64,000 nt of DNA from Impatiens glandulifera (taxonomy: Eukaryota > Streptophyta > Magnoliopsida > Ericales > Balsaminaceae), in assembly GCF_907164915.1 (NCBI RefSeq), contig NC_061867.1, positions 37,113,338 through 37,177,337 of the forward strand. Reading direction: 5' to 3'. Numbering within the stretch: position 1 is the first letter of the stretch; each line of letters starts with the position of its first letter. The notes beneath the pieces were generated by a model. The model saw only the letters and a list, made by a program, of their open reading frames with translations, had not been told where the DNA came from and ran no database searches. Both the position numbers and the translations under genes were made by a program. Shown here in pieces: positions 37,004 to 47,360 of the stretch.

Positions 37004-40000
37004 CTACAACGTTTTTACTTTTATTCTACTTGTGATCTTCTCAAACGAAATATCCCATATATGGCAGAGCTTTCTATTCTCTTCATTCCTTTCGATTCCT
37101 CTCCAGGATTGAATGAGTGCATTTCCATCTGAAGTTATATCTCTCCAAATATCTTCAGCGGTTCTACTTCTTCCACTGTGAGTTCTTGAATTTCTTTCTT
37201 TCCAGATATTGTAGATTACTGCTCCAAAGTAGCATTTCAACATACTTACATAGAAGGATCTTCCTTTTGCTTTATTCTTCATCCACTCTTGGATTTCTTC
37301 CCATATTCTTGGAAAGTTGATGATGTTCATGTTTGCAGCATACATCCTCCAGATTTGTATTACAAAAGAGCATTCCCCTAATAAATGGTTTATGCTTTCC
37401 TCAACTCCCAAACATAGGACACAGTTGATATCAGGAATGTTTATATATTTTCGAATTCTGTCTTTTGTTGTCAACCTTTTCCTATATACCAGCCAGAGAA
37501 TAAATTGGTGACGAGGAATAATCTTTGGAGACCATACCACATTATGCCAATCTACCTCCTGTCCTCTTGTTCTAACAATTTCCCACGCCTTTCCTGTAAT
37601 AAACTTCTCATTGCTTTATGTTTTCCAGCTTATTTCATCATTATTTTCATTGAGTTGCTTCTGCTTCATTAGGTTTAGGATTCTATCACCTTCTGGAATA
37701 CGCCTCAAAAGTGAATCACATCTACCTTCATATACGTCTCTAAATGAGTACTTGATGTATTCTCTTCTAACTCTGTTTCCTTGCATTTCTTCTTTGAATA
37801 TAATGGGAATATTATCCAACCAAGGATCATGCCAGAATAGTACCCCTCTTCCATTTCCAATTGTGGTTTTCACCATTTGAAAGGCATCTTTTCTTGTTTT
37901 TAGGATTTTCTTCAATGACCATGCCATTCTTTCGTTGATGCTTAGTGTCCAGATACTCTGCTCTTCTTTCATAAATCTTGTATGTACCCATTTGACCCAT
38001 AGGGAGTCCGCTTTTTGCTCCAACTCCCATAAGCTCTTGATGGTGAGGGCTTTGTTCCATTCAACACAACTTTTTATTCCTAGTCCTCCTTCTTCTATGG
38101 GAGTGCAAACATCCTCCCATTTGACTTTTTTTCCTCCTCTGCCTTGTGTTCCCCATATGTAGTCTCTCATGATTCTATCGAGTTCAGCCATTACTTTCTT
38201 TGGGATAACTATCTGTTGTGCCCAGTAGCCAATAATTCCAAAAATGACTCTTTTAACGAGCTCGATTCTACCTGCATAAGACAGTTTTTTCGTAGCCCAA
38301 CCCAAAACAGAATTTCTAACCTTTTCTACCAGTTGTCTAAAGTGATTGTATCGGAGTTGTTTTGATGACAAGGGTACTCCAAGGTATTTCACTGGTAGTT
38401 CACCTTCCTTGATTCCCATAATATTGAAAATGTTTTCTTTCGTATTCTTCATTAACCCCTCCATAGAAAGCCTGACTTTTGTCCTCATTGATGTATAGAC
38501 ATGTAATACTCGAAAAGATTGTTAGAGCTTCTTTGATTATACTAACAGATTCAACATCCGCATAAGCCACAAAAAATAGATCATCTGCAAAACATATATG
38601 GGTTATTGCTTCTTCTTTGCAGTACGGGTGAAATTTGAAATGATGACTTCTCAGAAGCATTTTTAAAATGCAGTCAAGAATTTCCATTATTAAGACGAAT
38701 AAGTAAGGAGATATAGGGTCTCCTTGCCTTACTCCCCTTTCACCCTTGAAAAAGCCTCCATGAATACCATTCACGCTCACAACAAAGTGAGGAGTGGAAA
38801 CACATTGCATAATCCAATCAATGAAAATAATTGGAAAACCTGCAGCAAGGAGGAATTCGTGGATTAATCCCCATCTGATCGAGTCAAAAGCTTTTTTAAT
38901 GTCAATTTTGAAAGCCACACGTGGCGATTTGTTTTTCTTTCCATATCCATTCAATAAGCTCTGCATGAGTAGGATGTTATGGGAAATAGAGTGTTTGGGA
39001 ATAAATGCTGATTGCCCTAATCCTACAAGTTTATCAATAACTGTTTTCAAACGTTGCGAAATAATTTTTGAAATAATTTTATAAATAACATTGCAACATG
39101 AAATAGGACGAAAGTCCTGAATTTTTTCCGGAATTGAATTCTTAGGAATCAAATTCAACACTGTGACGTTCCATTGCTTCAACATTTTCCTGTTTTGGAA
39201 GAATTCTAAAACCCCTTCGCTTACATCTTTACCCACTATTTCCCAGTTTTCTTTGAAGAAGTTCGCGTTGAAACCATCTGGCCCTGGGCTTTTATCCCCT
39301 TTCATCGAAAACACAACTTTTCTAACTTCTTCCATACTAACTATTGTAATCAATTTGTTACCACTTTCTTCACTGATTTTCCTTTGCACAATCTGTTGAA
39401 GTAATCTTCGGTTGTCCTCTATTGTTGTGCTAGTTTCTGTTCCAATCAGCTCTTTGTAGAAACTTATTGCTTCCTCATGAACTGCTTTTTGTCCCTGTAA
39501 AACATCTCCATTTGAGTTTGTGAGCCTTAGGACCTGATTTCTGAAATTCCTTGATGAACATTTTTTATAGAAGAAAGAAGTATTCTTGTCTCCTAATGAA
39601 AGCCAATTTTCTCTAGATTTTTTCTTAGCAAAACTTTCCTCTTTAGAACAGAGGTCTCTGAATCGCGTAAGAGCCTCTTTTTCCTCTTCCCTGTTATAAG
39701 GTAGATTTGGGGCTCTTAGTGTCTTGCTTTGTATTTCCTCTAGTTTCATTCTGGCTTCCTCTACTCTTTTAGAAATCCCACTATATTTTTTCCGGTCTAG
39801 TTTATTCAGCTTCCCTTTAAGTAATCTTAGTTTCTCACAAACTCTAAACATCTTTGTTCCATTAATTCTGATGTTCCAAGTTTCATTAAGGATTTTATTA
39901 AATTCTTCATCTTTCATCCAGAAGTTGAAGAACTTAAAGGGTCTTTTCTGTTTTTTCTCCTTTTCCCAAAAGAATTTCAAAGGGCAGTGATCAGATATAC

Positions 40001-40652
40001 CTGGTTGCAAAACCTGTATTTGGCTTCTTGGGTAAAATTCCACCCATTTTTCATTCACTAGGCCTCTATCAATTCTACTCTTTCTCATGTTGTCCGCCCC
40101 TCTTGTAGTTGACCATGAAAATAGATTACCTGAGAAAGACGGTTTAATGCAGATTATGTCTCGAATGCATTCGTTGAAATCTTGCATGTCTTGTGTTATG
40201 TCTGTCTCAGGCTCTCTTTCATTCCTGAATCTTGTAACGTTAAAATCTCCCATAATAACCCATCGTTCGTCATCCGTAATGCTTCTTCTTAAATCATTCC
40301 AAAGTGTCTTCCTCTCTGTCCCAGAGTTGCTTGCATAAACTACCGCAAAAAATATTTTTACCCTTGTCATCAGATTGATAACCTCTGTCAAAATAACTTG
40401 CTTGCTTTCAAAAATTTTCTTGATTTCAACCCTTCTTTTATCCCATCCTACCCAGATTCTACTTTTAATCCCATCAGAGTTATGAATAAATTCTCATTCT
40501 TCTTTAAAGCAACCTTGGGCAACATTCTCTATTTGACTTTGTCTGACTTTTGTTTCAATAATTCCAAATACTGTGATTTCATTCTTCTCTGTTATTCTTC
40601 TAACTTCTCTTCTTTTTATGGGGTCATTTAACCCTCTAATATTCCATGTCAT
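37004..40652 (-). pseudogene. LINE ORF2: APE endonuclease, reverse transcriptase, zf-RVT
   Basis: Start ATG at 40652-40650 (MTWNIRGLND). The endonuclease domain includes WNIRGLN, the catalytic-Glu motif GIIETK, GDFN and ISDHCP. The reverse transcriptase spans about 39330-38480: FKIDIKKAFDSIRW, GVRQGDPISPYLF and the catalytic FADDL (about 38590). The C-terminus has the zf-RVT pattern CVLCLGVEESINHLLGEC (about 37435-37382). I count three lesions: an in-frame stop in the endonuclease after FKEE (about 40490), a frameshift near 38440 and a TAA at 37615-37613. The rest reads normally, so the insertion is relatively recent. ORF2 nicks the target and copies the RNA in place. Confidence 0.9.
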
Positions 40653-40660
40653 TAAGTTCA

Positions 40661-43012
40661 TTAATGAAAAGAAGATGTTCCAGCTTTACTTCCCCTTCCT
40701 TTACTTTTTCTTCCTTTCTGTTTTTCCCATATAGCAGGGCTATAAGGAATTGTATTTTCCTTAATTTTCTTACCTTCTTGTTTTGGGATTTTTGTGTTTC
40801 TCTGGTCAACTTTTTTTTGAATTGGAGATTGTACAGTTTCAATCGATTCAGCTTCCTCTTCTTTATCTTTCCCATTTCCTTCACCCACTTCCCCTTTCTT
40901 GCTTTCTCCCACACTTTCCCTTTCCACAACCTCTTCGTTATTGATTCTTGCTTCCAATTCAAGTTTCTTTGTTACCTCTTCATTCTCAGCCTTTGATTCT
41001 GAATCTCTTACCACTCTGTCTTCCTTCCCCTGTTCTTCAAAACCATGTTCTGAATTTCCTTCCTTATCTTGATCCTTCTGTTTACTCAATACTAATTCTT
41101 TAGTAACCATTTTCTGTCTTTCATTCTCAACCTTTTCCTTTTCCAACATTTCTTGTTTTTCTTTCTGTTTCTTTTCTGTCTCTATCTTTGTCTCTTTCTC
41201 GATCTTCTTCTTCCTTTCTTCTTCAATTATTTTCGGGCACTTGTAACAGACATGTTCGAATGTATTACAGTCAAAGCATCTATTCGGCCTCCACTCATAT
41301 GAGATTCTCATAATTGTGGGTTCACCTTTTCTGTCTGTTACCGTCATCTGGTATGGAAGATTTGATCTCGGGTGTATCTCAATGCACATCCTAGCATAAG
41401 TCATATGCTCACCTTTTTCTGTAGTTGGGTCCATGTAGAGTGGACTCCCCAATAGGCTCGCAAAGTGACTTAATGCTTCAGGGTTATACATGTGGGGAGG
41501 GATGTTGCGCAATTGGAACCAGATTTGCGCAGTTTCTTTGGGCTTGCTGAAGAGGTTCATACCTTCTGTCCATTTTTCGAGTTTCATGTAGTTTTTTCCA
41601 ACAAATGTGTGCCCATTGATCAGAATACTTTCGAGATCTGATCCTTCTTTGAATTTGAGAAAGTACAAGTCATGAATGTTTGATGTTACCTTTTCTAGAC
41701 CATTTTCCCCCAACTGTTCCATTAGAGTTTTTTTGGTTACTAGAAATGGCACCTTATTTCTTCCGATGAAGTTTCCCACTATGACATTCTTCCATGAATT
41801 TACGCAGTTTTCCTCAACTTCTTGGGGTAGTTTGAATTCAAACGGGGAACCGATAATTTCAACTTTTGGCTTAAATGTTCCAAGAAAAATCTTTCCCCTC
41901 TCTTGAACTGGATTGTCAGCTTTTGTTTCCCCTATGTTCTTCTGCCCTACATTCTGTTTCTGTTGTTCATTCTGCTCGTTACTCTGGTTTTGCCCTGTTT
42001 TCTGATCCTTCCCTTGAGTTTTTCTTTGTTCTCCAGCTTTCTTCCAGACCTGGTCTACATTCCAATTAGAATTGTTCTTGATGAAGTAGACTCTGGTTTT
42101 GGGGCATTTAGAGAGCTCTCTCAAAATTTCAACAGACCAGCTCACAATAGTATCGTACTCCTCTTTTTTTAGGAGATTCCAGTCTTGTAGGTAATGTAGG
42201 TTGAGCTGCTCTATGTACTGTTGGCTTTTCTCTTTGCTTAAAACGATTTGACCTTTCTTTCCCAGTATCAATAATTTCGTTATCTGATTTCTAAGTCCTT
42301 TCAGATTGGCCCTTTCATTAAAACCAACCCTCCATTTCCTCGGGTCTGTTTCTTTACCCAATACTTTCGCTGCCATTCTTTGCATCTTTCCTGTTTCACC
42401 CAGATTTTATGCATTAATTCTTTCTCTTTTCAATTCTTTCTGAATTATTTTCTCTGCTTCTTCGTCTGAGTCAATTATCTCAATAGTCTCAAGTTGAATT
42501 TGATTCCCATTAGAATCCGAGTTAATGACCTGTGCATTTTTATTTCCTAGAGCATGTCCTAGACTATCACAATCTAGGCTATCAGCATGTATTCCACTAA
42601 CAGTTCTATTATCATTTTCATTCATCTCATGAGTGTTATTGGGATTGGTAAAAAATATACCTGGCGTGTTGACTGCAAAATCTTTATTATTGCTCTTGCT
42701 CACGTCAGTCAGATTTCCACCATTTCCTCCTGGCTTTGGAGACCCATGATTTTCAAAGAGGATATTCGTGTGATTCTCTCCTAAGCCTATGTGGAGGTTA
42801 GTTGCATTCGAATTTTCTATCTTAGGATCAGGGGAGCATGTGCTGGATTCACCCATTGCCCGATTAAGAGAGTTGGCCGGGCTTGTACCAACTGTTGACA
42901 AAGAGGGAATTTCCCGTACTGCTGAAGCTACAATGTTTGCAAAAGTAATATTTAAAGTGGCCGACACGGACGGATTCGTGTCAGCGAAGCTTTTAACAAC
43001 TTTACAGTACAC
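40661..43012 (-). pseudogene. LINE ORF1 (DUF4283 and CCHC zinc knuckle), one stop
   Basis: Reading from the Met at 43012, the frame stays open to 42407, meets one TAA (42406-42404) and continues in the same frame to the stop at 40661: 784 codons including both stops. The second part carries a DUF4283-type RNA-binding domain (about 41840-41330: GNFIGRNKVPFLVT..KWTEGMNL..IWFQLRNIPPHMY) and an intact zinc knuckle CFDCNTFEHVCYKC (about 41280-41239). A highly charged Lys/Glu-rich tail with coiled-coil potential follows. ORF1 protein binds the element RNA in this clade. A Met at 42385, 19 bases past the stop, could allow re-initiation. Confidence 0.8.
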
Positions 43013-43784
43013 ATAAGTTTGAAATTGATTTCCTGATGTACTCTAGTCTTGACCGAGAGATCGATGAGTAGATTTAGTAGATTTCTGCGGAAAGACGACC
43101 CTTCCGACCGAGAGATGAAATCACGACGCACACGGAACACGGATTGCACAAATCGCACAGATGGCACAGTTCGCACGGCAATGAATGGTGTGTGATTTCT
43201 TTGCGACTGCAATCGAGGGTTTCTTCAACGACGATTACGACCGCGACGGCATATCGCGGCACACACGGCACGCTGATCGCACAGTTCGCACTTCACCTAG
43301 GGTTTTGCCGTCGTCCAATTATTAAAATTATCTAAATTAGATCATAATTTAAATTGTGAGAAATTAAATCGGAATGCGAAAGCGTACATTAATTCTTCAT
43401 CTTTAATCTTCTATTTCCTTAAAATGAAAAGGTTCTTTAATCTTTTATTTTATTAAAATGGAATGGATCTTCTAATTGATGAGTATTCTAATTAGTTTTT
43501 ATCTCTCTTAGATGGAGACGCAAAGATGAAATATTTGTACCTTAATTTGTGGACCATTATCGTACAAATAACCAACATTATCTTAGTTATTTTAGTTTGG
43601 TTATTTCTAATTTAGTCATTTAATAAAATTATAAATGTTACTTAGATACCATCACTCTATATTAATGACAAATCTATTAATAAGCCATAAACATGATTTT
43701 AAATTAGATCACATTATTTTGACTTATATATAATATGACATTTGTACAATTATTTATTATACTAGTAACTTATAAATTTTAACA

Positions 43785-44299
43785 GTGATGACATAAATAA
43801 GGATGTAAGTATTAGTTGTGCCACTAAGAGGTAATGTTATTGTTATAGATATAATTTAATGTAATTTAGTATAAATGAGATATTTGACGTTGCCAATTTT
43901 ATAGCAAAAACCATTTATAAGTAAGTGCTTTATTTTTTGATGTCTTTTCGCAATGTTGAATGGTTTTTATTTTTCTTATTTAGAGACAATATTTTTATAA
44001 TATTTTTTGATTAGCGTAAGTTTTTACTTTTTGAGAATAAAAAAAACAAATATTGAATTAAATTAAAAAAATAGGTGATTATGTCACATTTTTAGTGTAA
44101 GAAACAAATATGCCCACCTCGAGGGGTTATGTCACATTTTTATTTTTATATTCGGAGTAGGGCTTGAGCTCACCTCAGCTCTAACGTAAATCTGCCATAA
44201 TCATTTCATCAATTATGTTTTAATTCTTCAACAACCTCATAAATTTTTCCTTAGCTTCCACCAATTCTAACTCATTTCTTTAACAATTTGATCGGTAGA
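43785..44299. other. AT-rich spacer
   Basis: No gene, long repeat or element end is visible between the LTR terminus at 43784 and the small LTR element that begins at about 44300. Confidence 0.4.
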
Positions 44300-44623
44300 A
44301 TTATCTCTCAATCTTTCTTAAAAGAAAATATCAAAAGTTAGTAGCAAATCAATTAGCCTAATTAATTTGCTAATTGATCGAGAATGGAATATTAATTAGT
44401 AGCAATTCAATTAGATTAATTGATTTGCTAATTGATTGAAGATCTACGATTGACAAATCAATTACAATTTATATGATTTTATTTGATTTACTATTTAAAT
44501 AATTTGTTTTCCTACAAATATAATTTTCAAAATTTAAGCACTAGACTTTTTATGTAAGCAAAAACAAGAAATACACAACAAATAAAAATTCTCTATAATT
44601 TTCTCTATCTCTTAAAATTCTAC
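44300..44623 (+). mobile_element. Lone plus-orientation LTR next to an inverted copy
   Basis: Starts near TTATCTCTCAATCTTTC, ends TTAAAATTCTACA at 44623 and is followed by TGGTAT, the first bases of a primer-binding site. It is the reverse of the LTR copies at 44624-44943 and 45885-46207. The head-to-head arrangement gives a foldback of over 300 bp centred on about 44623. Confidence 0.65.
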
Positions 44624-46207
44624 ATGGTATAGAGAGTTTTTATTTCTTGTGTATTGCTTATTTTGCTTACATAAGAAGTCTAGTGCTTAAATAATGAAAA
44701 TTATATTTGCAGGAAAGGAAATGATTTAAACAGTGAATCAAATAAAATCATATGAATTGTAATTGATTTGTCAATCAGCAGGAGATCTTCAATCAACTAG
44801 CAAATCAATTAGTCTAATTGATTTGCTACTAATTAATATTTCATTCTCGGTCAATTAGAAAATCAATTAGGCTAATTGATTTGCTACTGAATTTTGGTAT
44901 TTCCTTCCAAGGAAAATTGAGAGATAATGCTACACTCCCCCTCACGTTAGGTAATAGATGTTGAGATTTCCCAACTTGTCGCATACTTCCTCAAATCGAC
45001 TTGGGAAGAGCTTTGATGATAATGTTAGCTACCTAAGAGGAAGAGCCTTGGACAACTATGAGAACAGAGAGTATGTTGCCGAGGGGATGGATGTTTATGG
45101 AAACGATTGACGTTTGAATCGTCGGAGTATCGCTGGATGTTGATGACAGCGAGTGACGGTTTGAATCGTCAAAGTGTCGCTGGATGTTGATGCCAACGAG
45201 TGACAGTTTGAATCGTCGAAGTGTCGCTGGATGTTGATAACAGCGAGTGACAGTTTGAATCGTCGGAGTGTCGTTGGATGTTGATGACAACGAGTGACAG
45301 TTTGAATCATCGGAGTGTCGCTGGATGTTGATGATAGCGAGTGACGATTTGAATCACCAGAGTGTCGTCAGATGTCGATGAAAACAAGTGACAGTTTGAA
45401 TCGCCGGAATGTCGTTGGATGTTGATAGCAACGAGTGACGATTTGAATCGCTAGAGTGTCATTGGATGTTGATGATTGCGAGTGACGGTTTGAATCGCCA
45501 GAGTGTCATTGGATGTTGATGACAATGAGTGATGGTTTAAATCGTCGGAGTGTCGTTGGATGTTGATGACATCGAGTGACGGTTTGAATCGCCAGAGTGT
45601 CGCTGGACATTGATGAAGAATGATAATATATTTTTGGACAGAAATCTATCGAGACACGAATACGGACATATTCGACCGAGATATAAAATGAAATGTTAAA
45701 ATGATGTCCCACTTGTTTAACATAGTGGATGATAAAATAGAGATAAAAAATACTTAGGGAGTATGAGATATTATAATAATTTGGGTTCTCCTCCAATGGT
45801 TATTTCCACCATTGGAGGAGGCAGCGGAAAATTGTGAACAAGTTTTTTAAAGATGGAAAAACCTACTCTGATACCATGTAGAATTTTGAGAGAGAGGAAA
45901 TTGTAGAGAATTTTTATTGATTGTGTATTGCTTGTTTTTCTTACATAAAAAGTCTAGTGCTTAAATAATGAAAATTATATTTGAATGAAAAGAAATGATT
46001 TAAATAGTGAATCATATAAAATTATATGAGTTATAATTGATTTGTCAATCAGTAGTAGATCTTTAATCAATTAGCAAATCAATTAGTCTAATTGATTTGA
46101 TACTACTTAATATTCCATTATCGGTTAATTCGAAAATCAATTATGCTAATTGATTTGCTACTGAGTTTTGGAATTTCCTTTCAAGGAAGATTGAGAGATA
46201 ATTCTGC
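44624..46207 (-). mobile_element. Small non-autonomous LTR element with internal minisatellite
   Basis: On the minus strand: 5' LTR 46207-45885 (TGCAGAATTATCTCTC ... CAAAATTCTACA), primer-binding site TGGTATCAGAG (45888-45874 region), an interior of about 930 bp without gag or pol, polypurine tract GTGAGGGGGAG (about 44955-44944), and 3' LTR 44943 to about 44624 (TGTAGCATTATCTC ...). The left LTR lacks about 20 terminal bases at the junction with 44300-44623. The interior is mostly the 47-bp array at 45112-45612. LTRs of about 320 bp and no coding capacity place it with TRIM/LARD-type elements. Confidence 0.75.
45112..45612. repeat. 47-bp minisatellite, about 10.5 copies
   Basis: GTTTGAATCGTC recurs at 45159, 45206, 45253 and 45300 and on to about 45585 with 47-bp spacing. 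The unit continues GGAGTGTCGCTGGATGTTGA then TGACAGCGAGTGAC. Because 47 is not a multiple of three, the open frames read through it (45033-45310 minus) are by-products. Confidence 0.85.
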
Positions 46208-46312
46208 AAATATAAATTTAACTATTTAAGCACTAGACTTCTTATGTAAGCAAAACAAGTAATACACAAGCAATAAAAATTCTCTACAATTTCCTCTCTC
46301 TCAAAATTCTAC
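46208..46312 (+). mobile_element. Partial plus-orientation LTR copy
   Basis: Matches the last 105 bases of the LTR at 44300-44623 (TTTAAGCACTAGACTTCTTA ... CAAAATTCTACA). It directly abuts the minus-orientation 5' LTR, so both sides of the small element carry an inverted partner. 46313-47100 is AT-rich with no gene seen. Confidence 0.6.
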
Positions 46313-47104
46313 ATGATCAATTTCATTTTTTCATTTCACCAATTTTGTGTTAGTTTATAAATCACATAGTCAACTACTTCCTCTTTGAAATTCCAAAAAT
46401 TCATCATTACAATAATTGGATCATCAAAATTAAACTTGTTGCTAATTTTTGTTCTTCCTCATGAACCATGTGTATTCCATGTTTTAGGAGTGAATTATGT
46501 GTCATATCAAGTTTGAAATGACCTTTGTACATCTTAATTGAATTTTTAAAAAATATCAACTTGATAGTTAATACTGTGATGCCTACCTTACTCTCGAATC
46601 TTGGAACGATTTAAAAAACCAAATAGATATATAACTTAGAATACAATTTTAGTTGTGTCGATATCTTATTAAATCTAGTAATTTATTATCCTCTTAAATC
46701 TCGTAAAACGAGATGAGAAAATTATTTTCTCGGGGGAGTTGTTTCACCTAAATGTGAGATGAGGAACTCAAAATAGGTCTTATAACTTTTAAAAGACCAT
46801 CTCACCCTAGATCTTATAATTTTAGTGATGTGGTTGATATTAATACCTTATTCTTCACAAAGAATGCAATTGTTGAAATTATTAAGACTCCTTCAATTAT
46901 GAATAAGTTTCCATTTATCCAAAGTGTTTTTTTTTTTACTTTTTCTCACTCTATAATATTGTCTTGCATTTCATTCATATTTATTTTTTTTTATATTGTA
47001 GCTCCAAAACAAATATTTAAGAATATTAGAGTAAAGTTACTTGTTTTTATCATGAATTTATTTATTACAAAAACTAGTTGAGAAATTTTGAAACCATAAT
47101 ACAT

Positions 47105-47345
47105 TTAGCTAACTTCTGTCATATCTGAAAAATAAGAGGGCAACTGTAAAAAAAAATGGTGCCAAAAGATTCAACCTCTCTTAAACAAATAGGACAAATG
47201 ATCTCCATAAGGTTAATAAACTTGGTAACCATATCTTTAGTCATGGGCGACCTACCTCTGAACACATTGGCCATAGGTTTAAATGAGGTCTTAGTATGAT
47301 TGTGGACCAAACAACTTTCAACCAATTGACCACCGTGCTCTCTTC
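47105..47345 (-). pseudogene. LINE ORF2 end fragment (zf-RVT)
   Basis: The minus-strand frame gives TKDMVTKFINLMEIICPICLREVESF..FFYSCP, the zf-RVT pattern found at the end of plant LINE ORF2 (C-x2-C present, the His replaced). It is cut by the Copia LTR that starts at 47361, so the Copia element probably inserted into or beside this older LINE. Confidence 0.45.
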
Positions 47346-47360
47346 TCGTTCAATTTCTTA

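Larger units (their letters stand above)
36831..43314 (-). mobile_element. Near-full-length L1-type LINE
   Basis: A 6.48-kb non-LTR element. Its 3' end is the T-rich run on the plus strand at 36831-36857 (the poly-A tail). The 5' end at 43314 starts ACGACGGCAAAACCCTAG. CCAATT flanks both ends (36825-36830 and 43315-43320), and the two flanks rejoin the interrupted LTR sequence, which confirms the boundaries. The 5' UTR (43020-43314) is GC-rich, with the short direct repeat GATCGCACAGTTCGCAC-like (about 43146-43175 and 43275-43292), perhaps part of its promoter. It encodes ORF1 and ORF2 with an 8-base gap between them. Confidence 0.9.
33370..43784 (-). mobile_element. 5' LTR of the minus-strand Copia, split by two nested insertions
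   Basis: Read on the minus strand, the LTR starts at 43784 (TGTTAAAATTTATAAGT, then ACTAGTATAATAAATAATTG). It runs to 43315, is interrupted by the LINE (36831-43314), resumes 36830-36501, is interrupted by a long solo LTR (33564-36500) and resumes 33563 to about 33370. The pieces line up in order with the LTR at 25980-27236. Both insertions have duplicated target bases: CCAATT for the LINE and ATGAT (or TGAT) for the solo LTR. Microsatellites lie at 33381-33439, 36554-36602 and 36633-36661. Confidence 0.75.

Noticed and set aside
38144..40338. Plus-strand open frames opposite LINE ORF2 (38144-38365, 38794-39084, 39163-39399, 39724-39990, 40087-40338)
   Set aside because: Antisense shadows of a real coding region; no independent domains.
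45033..45310. Minus-strand open frames of 71-85 codons with repeating SLSSTSSDTPTIQT-like peptides
   Set aside because: They are translations of the 47-bp minisatellite; frames rotate between copies and no start, promoter or homologue is apparent.
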